From an uncultured Tolumonas sp. (GTDB lineage Bacteria > Pseudomonadota > Gammaproteobacteria > Enterobacterales > Aeromonadaceae): a stretch of 64,000 bases of DNA. A model generated the notes under the pieces. That model was not told the DNA's origin. It ran no database searches and was given only the letters and a program-made list of their open reading frames with translations. The DNA is taken from the NCBI RefSeq assembly GCF_963556105.2, contig NZ_OY829944.1, positions 688,501-752,500 on the forward strand. The letters are read 5' to 3'. Below are positions 59,239-64,000 of this stretch, in pieces; position 1 is the first letter of the stretch; every line of letters starts with the position of its first letter. Made by a program: the position numbers and the translations under genes.

Positions 59239-59997
59239 ATGACTGAATACAAACCAGCCACGCCGAAACTCTCCGACAGCATCGTTGCCGAACTGGAACA
59301 GATGATTGTCGATGGCACCTTGCAACCGGGGCAGAAACTGTTGCCGGAACGCGAATTAGCGGTGCAATTCGGTGTGTCTCGCCCTTCGCTTCGCGAAGCG
59401 ATCCAGCGGTTAGAAGCGAAAGGGTTGCTCTATCGCCGGCAGGGCGGTGGTACGTATGTCAAAAGTGAACTGAACCGTGGCTTGTCTGACCCTTTCTTTG
59501 AGTTATTAGCCAATCACCCAGGTTCCCAATTTGATCTGCTTGAGTTTCGCCATGTCTTGGAAGGGGTTGCCGCGTATTACGCCGCACTCCGTGGTGACGA
59601 AAACGATTTTGCCCAAATGCGTGCGATACAAAGCGATATTGAAGCCGCTCAGACCGGCGGTAACGTTGCTGCTGAAGCCAAAGCTGTCTCCGCTTTTTAT
59701 CTCGCCATGACCGAAGCGTCGCATAACGTGGTGCTGTTGCACCTGATGCGTGCCATCCGTGAGTTACTGGAACGTAACATTCTCGGAAATCTGGAAGTAC
59801 TGAATCAGCGTCCGGGGGTGGTTAACCGGATCCGCCGTCACCGATCAGAATTGATCGCGGCGATTTTGGCGGGCCACCCAGAACAGGCCAGAGATGCTTG
59901 CCATGAGCATCTGGCTTTTATCGAGGATACCCTGCTGGATATACAGCGAGAAGATGAGCGTGCACAACGCCCCTCGCGGCAGATCCATCAGGGATAG
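59239..59997 (+). CDS. pdhR: Pyruvate-responsive GntR-family repressor PdhR
   Basis: A 252-residue FadR-subfamily regulator. The N-terminal winged helix includes LQPGQKLLPERELAVQFGVSRPSLREAIQRLEAKGLL and RRQGGGTYV. The C-terminal FCD domain begins near FDLLEFRHVLEGVAAYYAAL and has His residues for metal or ligand binding in MTEASHN, RRHRSEL and HLAFIE. Length matches E. coli PdhR (254). With the operator just upstream and aceE following by 45 bases, it represses the pyruvate dehydrogenase operon until pyruvate binds. Confidence 0.96.
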   Translation: MTEYKPATPKLSDSIVAELEQMIVDGTLQPGQKLLPERELAVQFGVSRPSLREAIQRLEAKGLLYRRQGGGTYVKSELNRGLSDPFFELLANHPGSQFDLLEFRHVLEGVAAYYAALRGDENDFAQMRAIQSDIEAAQTGGNVAAEAKAVSAFYLAMTEASHNVVLLHLMRAIRELLERNILGNLEVLNQRPGVVNRIRRHRSELIAAILAGHPEQARDACHEHLAFIEDTLLDIQREDERAQRPSRQIHQG

Positions 59998-60041
59998 CCT
60001 TACAACCAACTCATTGCCGTCAACAAACACAGGAAACAGCC

Positions 60042-62717
60042 ATGTCGTCTGAACTCCTTAAACATGATGTGGACCCGGTAGAAACTCAAGAGTGGCTTGC
60101 TGCTCTGAACTCTCTGCTGCGGGAAGAAGGTCCGGAACGTGCTCAATACATTTTGGATCAGCTATCATCTGCCGCGAGCAAAGCAGGTTTAACTGCTGCA
60201 GCCTCTGCCGGTGGTTCAGTACTTACTGATTACATCAACACCATCGCTACCAGCGATCAGCCAGCTTATCCGGGTAAACTGGATCTGGAACAACGTATCC
60301 GTGCGATTATTCGCTGGAATGCCGTGATGATCGTATTGCGTGCATCGAAGAAAGGCTTGGATCTGGGCGGACATATGTCCTCTTTTGCCTCTTCTGCCAC
60401 TATTTACGATGTGTGCTTCAACCATTTCTTCCGTGCGCGTAACGAGAAAGACGGTGGCGATTTAGTTTACTTCCAAGGTCACATCTCTCCGGGCGTATAT
60501 GCCCGTGCATTCGTTGAAGGTCGTCTGACAGCTGATCAGCTGGATAACTTCCGTCAGGAAGTGGATGGCAAAGGTATTCCTTCTTATCCGCATCCAAAAC
60601 TGATGCCGGAGTTCTGGCAGTTCCCGACCGTATCTATGGGTTTAGGCCCAATCGGTGCGATCTATCAGGCGCGTTTCCTGAAATATCTGACCAACCGTGG
60701 CATCAAAGATTGCTCTGAACAGAAAGTGTACGCTTTCTTGGGCGATGGTGAGATGGATGAGCCTGAATCTAAAGGCGCTATCACCGTTGCGGTGCGTGAG
60801 AAGTTAGATAACCTGATTTTTGTGATCAACTGTAACCTGCAACGTCTGGATGGCCCGGTTATCGGTAACGGTAAAGTTATCAACGAACTGGAAGGCATCT
60901 TCGGTGGCGCAGGCTGGAATGTGATCAAATCTCTGTGGGGCACCAAGTGGGATGAGCTGCTGGCGAAAGATACTTCCGGCAAGCTGATCCAACTGATGAA
61001 CGAAACACTGGATGGCGATTACCAGACCTTCAAATCCAAAGATGGTGCTTATGTTCGTAAACACTTCTTCGGAAAATACCCAGAAACTGCTGCGCTGGTG
61101 GCTGATTGGACTGATGATCAGATCTTCGCACTGAAACGTGGCGGTCATGACCCAATCAAACTGTTTGCTGCGTTCCAAAAAGCAACACAAGCAAACGGCA
61201 AACCAACCGTGATCCTAGCGAAAACCGTTAAAGGTTATGGCATGGGTGATGCCGCGGAAGGTAAAAACATTGCGCACCAAGTTAAAAAGATGGAACTGGA
61301 TTCAGTTCGTCATATGCGTGATCGTTTCCATGTTCCAGTATCCGATGAACAGATCGACGATCTGCCATATCTGACCTTGGAAGAAGGCTCTGAAGAGTAC
61401 AAATACCTGCACGAACGTCGTCAGGCACTGAAAGGTTATGTGCCAACTCGTCTGCCACAGACTACGGTGAAACTCGATATTCCTGAGCTGTCAGCATTTG
61501 ATGCATTGCTGGGCGAACAGGCGCGTGAAGTGTCAACCACTATGGCATTCGTGCGTAGCTTGAACGTGCTGCTGAAAGACAAGTCTGTTGGTCAACGTAT
61601 CGTGCCAATTCTGGCTGACGAAGCGCGTACTTTCGGTATGGAAGGTCTGTTCCGTCAGATCGGTATTTACAGCCCGCACGGTCAGCAATACACCCCGCAA
61701 GACAAAGAGATCGTCTCTTATTACAAGGAAGACCAGAAAGGTCAGATCCTGCAAGACGGTATCAACGAACTGGGTGCAATGTCTTCCTGGTTAGCGGCTG
61801 CGACTTCGTACAGCACGAATGATTGCCCAATGATTCCGTTCTACATCTACTATTCGATGTTCGGTTTCCAACGTATCGGCGATATGGCATGGGCCGCTGG
61901 TGACCAGCAAGCACGTGGCTTCCTGTTGGGCGCGACCTCTGGCCGTACCACACTGAACGGTGAAGGTCTGCAGCACGAAGATGGCCATAGCCATATTCTG
62001 GCTGGCACCATCCCGAATTGCGTGAGCTATGACCCATCATTCGTGTATGAAGTGGCGGTGATCATTCAAGACGGTATGCGTCGTATGTACGGCGATAAAC
62101 CAGAGAATATCTACTACTACATCACTACCCTGAACGAAAACTATCAGCACCCGGCCATGCCTGCTGGCGCTGAAGAAGGTATCCGTAAAGGTATCTACAA
62201 ACTGGAATCTAACGCCGGTGCGAAAGGTCAGGTTCAGCTGATGGGTTGTGGTTCAATTCTGAACTACGTGCGTCGTGCCGGTAAGATTTTGGCGGACGAA
62301 TACGGTATCGGTTCTGATGTGTACAGCGTAACCAGCTTCAACGAACTGGCGCGTGATGGTCAGAATGCTGATCGTTACAACATGCTGCATCCGGAAGGCG
62401 AACAGCAAGTGCCTTACATCGCTCAGGTGATGGGTTCTGCACCAGCTATCGCTGCGACCGACTACATGAAGTCTTACGCTGATCAGGTTCGTAGTTTTGT
62501 TCCTGCCAGCAGCTATCGTGTTCTGGGTACAGATGGTTTCGGTCGTTCAGACAGCCGCGAAAACCTGCGTCGTCACTTCGAAGTGAACGAAGCCTACATC
62601 GTTGTAGCTGCACTGACTGAATTGGCTAAGCAAGGTACCGTTGAGAAGAAAGTAGTGGCAGAAGCCATTGCGAAATTCGGTATCGATGCTGACAAGATGA
62701 ATCCGCTGTACGCGTAA
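60042..62717 (+). CDS. aceE: Pyruvate dehydrogenase E1 component
   Basis: An 891-residue thiamine-diphosphate-dependent decarboxylase, the first enzyme of the pyruvate dehydrogenase complex. The ThDP motif [13 protein letters not shown]...[20 protein letters not shown] is near residues 230-270. [26 protein letters not shown] and [17 protein letters not shown] are diagnostic of the homodimeric E1. Length is close to E. coli AceE (887). It lies 45 bases after pdhR and 12 before aceF. Confidence 0.98.
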   Translation: MSSELLKHDVDPVETQEWLAALNSLLREEGPERAQYILDQLSSAASKAGLTAAASAGGSVLTDYINTIATSDQPAYPGKLDLEQRIRAIIRWNAVMIVLRASKKGLDLGGHMSSFASSATIYDVCFNHFFRARNEKDGGDLVYFQGHISPGVYARAFVEGRLTADQLDNFRQEVDGKGIPSYPHPKLMPEFWQFPTVSMGLGPIGAIYQARFLKYLTNRGIKDCSEQKVYAFLGDGEMDEPESKGAITVAVREKLDNLIFVINCNLQRLDGPVIGNGKVINELEGIFGGAGWNVIKSLWGTKWDELLAKDTSGKLIQLMNETLDGDYQTFKSKDGAYVRKHFFGKYPETAALVADWTDDQIFALKRGGHDPIKLFAAFQKATQANGKPTVILAKTVKGYGMGDAAEGKNIAHQVKKMELDSVRHMRDRFHVPVSDEQIDDLPYLTLEEGSEEYKYLHERRQALKGYVPTRLPQTTVKLDIPELSAFDALLGEQAREVSTTMAFVRSLNVLLKDKSVGQRIVPILADEARTFGMEGLFRQIGIYSPHGQQYTPQDKEIVSYYKEDQKGQILQDGINELGAMSSWLAAATSYSTNDCPMIPFYIYYSMFGFQRIGDMAWAAGDQQARGFLLGATSGRTTLNGEGLQHEDGHSHILAGTIPNCVSYDPSFVYEVAVIIQDGMRRMYGDKPENIYYYITTLNENYQHPAMPAGAEEGIRKGIYKLESNAGAKGQVQLMGCGSILNYVRRAGKILADEYGIGSDVYSVTSFNELARDGQNADRYNMLHPEGEQQVPYIAQVMGSAPAIAATDYMKSYADQVRSFVPASSYRVLGTDGFGRSDSRENLRRHFEVNEAYIVVAALTELAKQGTVEKKVVAEAIAKFGIDADKMNPLYA

Positions 62718-62728
62718 GGGGAAATTTC

Positions 62729-64000
62729 ATGTCTAAAGACATTTTTGTGCCGGATATCGGTGGTGATGAAGTTGCCGTGACTGAAATTCTGGTCAAAGTA
62801 GGTGACAAGGTTGAAGCTGACCAATCCCTGCTGACAGTAGAAGGTGATAAAGCCTCTATGGAAGTACCTGCGCCAGAAGCGGGTATCGTTAAAGAGATCA
62901 AAATTGCATTAGGTGACAAGGTTTCTACCGGTTCCCTGATCATGGTATTTGAAGCTGCCAATGCGGCAGAGAGTGCAGCGGTAGCTGCTGCACCAGTGCA
63001 AGCCGCTGCGCCAGTTGCAGCTACCCCTGCGGCAGCCGCACAGCTGGAAGTCAACGTACCGGATATCGGCGGTGACGAAGTGGCGGTGACTGAAATTTTG
63101 GTTAAAGTTGGCGACACCGTTGATGCTGACCAATCACTGCTGACCGTGGAAGGCGATAAAGCCTCTATGGAAGTGCCGGCACCGTTTGCGGGTGTGGTGA
63201 AAGAAATCAAAGTGGCGCTGGGTGACAAAGTTTCTACCGGTTCTTTGATCATGGTGTTTGAAGTAGCGGGTGCAGCACCTGCTGCTGCGCCAGTGGCAGC
63301 GGCGGCAGCGCCTGTTGCGGCGGCACCAGCGGTTGCTGCTGTCAAAGAAGTGAACGTACCAGACATCGGCGGTGACGAAGTTGCTGTGACTGAAATTCTG
63401 GTCAAAGTGGGTGACAGCGTTGATGCTGATCAATCACTGATCACTGTGGAAGGCGACAAAGCCTCTATGGAAGTGCCAGCTCCGTTTGCGGGCGTGGTGA
63501 AAGCGCTGAAAATTGCCGTCGGTGACAAGGTAAAAACCGGTTCACTGATCATGGAATTTGAAGTGGCGGGCGCAGCACCTGTAGCACCGGTTGCCGCTGC
63601 ACCTGCTGCGGCTCCGGCGCCAGCCAAAGCGGCGGCTGCGAAAGCGGAAGAAAAAGGCGAGTTTGTTGCCAGTGAAGCTTATGTGCATGCGACTCCGGCG
63701 ATCCGTCGTCTGGCGCGTGAATTTGGCGTGAATCTGGCCAACGTCAAAGGATCTGGCCGTAAAGGTCGTATCCAAAAAGAAGACGTGCAGAACTATGTGA
63801 AAGAAGCGCTGAAACGTGCGGCTGCTGCACCAGTTGCTGGTTCAGGCGCGGGTCTGGGCGTGCTGCCATGGCCGAAAGTTGATTTCGCGAAATTTGGCGA
63901 TATCGAAGAAGTGCCGTTGACGCGTATCCAGAAGATCTCTGGCCCGAACTTGCACCGTAACTGGGTGATGATCCCGCATGTTACTCAGTTCGACGAAGCC
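62729..64000 (+). CDS. aceF: Dihydrolipoamide acetyltransferase E2 (partial, cut by window edge)
   Basis: The first 424 codons of the pyruvate dehydrogenase E2 core. Three lipoyl domains are present, each with the lipoylated lysine in [12 protein letters not shown] and the repeated [20 protein letters not shown]. Ala/Pro-rich swinging linkers separate them. A peripheral subunit-binding domain ([17 protein letters not shown] ... [11 protein letters not shown]) follows, and the catalytic domain begins near [11 protein letters not shown]. Three lipoyl domains match E. coli. The start ATG has AAGGGGAA upstream and is 12 bases after aceE. The lipoyl-coding segments are nearly the same at the DNA level. 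Confidence 0.97.
   Translation, partial: MSKDIFVPDIGGDEVAVTEILVKVGDKVEADQSLLTVEGDKASMEVPAPEAGIVKEIKIALGDKVSTGSLIMVFEAANAAESAAVAAAPVQAAAPVAATPAAAAQLEVNVPDIGGDEVAVTEILVKVGDTVDADQSLLTVEGDKASMEVPAPFAGVVKEIKVALGDKVSTGSLIMVFEVAGAAPAAAPVAAAAAPVAAAPAVAAVKEVNVPDIGGDEVAVTEILVKVGDSVDADQSLITVEGDKASMEVPAPFAGVVKALKIAVGDKVKTGSLIMEFEVAGAAPVAPVAAAPAAAPAPAKAAAAKAEEKGEFVASEAYVHATPAIRRLAREFGVNLANVKGSGRKGRIQKEDVQNYVKEALKRAAAAPVAGSGAGLGVLPWPKVDFAKFGDIEEVPLTRIQKISGPNLHRNWVMIPHVTQFDEA

Noticed and set aside
62626..63775. Long minus-strand ORFs opposite aceF rich in Ala, Gly, Ser and Thr
   Set aside because: They mirror the lipoyl-domain and Ala/Pro-linker codons on the other strand. The plus-strand frame is an unmistakable E2 protein.

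Overview
The window is a chromosomal segment of a gammaproteobacterium. Gene content and order fit Aeromonadales or a close relative; I lean to a Tolumonas- or Aeromonas-like bacterium, from remembered protein and synteny similarity, not a search. Many E. coli/Vibrio neighbourhoods survive: damX-dam-rpe-gph-trpS, rnr-rlmB, prfC/tatD/deoCABD/serB/radA, rsd/hemE/yjaG/hupA, nadC/ampD and pdhR-aceEF. I see no rRNA, tRNA, CRISPR array, insertion sequence, integrase or prophage.

Layout. 1-5 kb: the pilMNO(P) type IV pilus assembly operon runs off the left edge, divergent from mrcA (PBP1a). 5-10 kb: an island-like stretch separates pil from aroK, which are adjacent in E. coli. It holds an Ig-like surface lipoprotein, a divergent Hfq paralogue, a HAD phosphatase and dapA. 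The dapA leader contains a short peptide ORF, a terminator and a competing antiterminator pairing. 10-16.6 kb: aroK-aroB-damX-dam-rpe-gph-trpS. 16.6-23.3 kb: a small unknown protein, a lipoprotein, cytochrome b562, oxyR, a diguanylate cyclase, rnr and rlmB. 23.3-24.3 kb: a candidate Fur-controlled small RNA on the minus strand and a YitT-type membrane protein. 24.5-30.5 kb: a chemoreceptor, prfC, a frameshifted outer-membrane protein and a TatD-type nuclease. 30.5-33.4 kb: an RTX-type secreted repeat protein. 33.4-39 kb: a structured intergenic segment, then deoCABD (nucleoside catabolism) and serB. 39-47.6 kb: two PilZ proteins around radA, rsd/hemE, an M23 endopeptidase and yjaG. 47.8-50.9 kb: the HU gene, an AGCS amino-acid:cation symporter under a tandem glycine riboswitch, and a Cof-type phosphatase. 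50.9-56 kb: a FIST sensor / PAS histidine kinase / HD-GYP response-regulator operon. 56-64 kb: nadC, ampD, glycerate kinase, pdhR, aceE and the start of aceF, cut by the window edge.

Themes. Cyclic-di-GMP signalling is well represented: one GGDEF protein without a visible I-site, two PilZ proteins and one HD-GYP response regulator. Several leaders look regulatory. The glycine riboswitch is of a known class. The dapA attenuator, the Fur-box small RNA with a loop identical to the 16S anti-Shine-Dalgarno core, the multi-hairpin segment before deoC and the Hfq paralogue are the least conventional items. These four calls rest on reading the sequence by eye and need computation or experiment to confirm.
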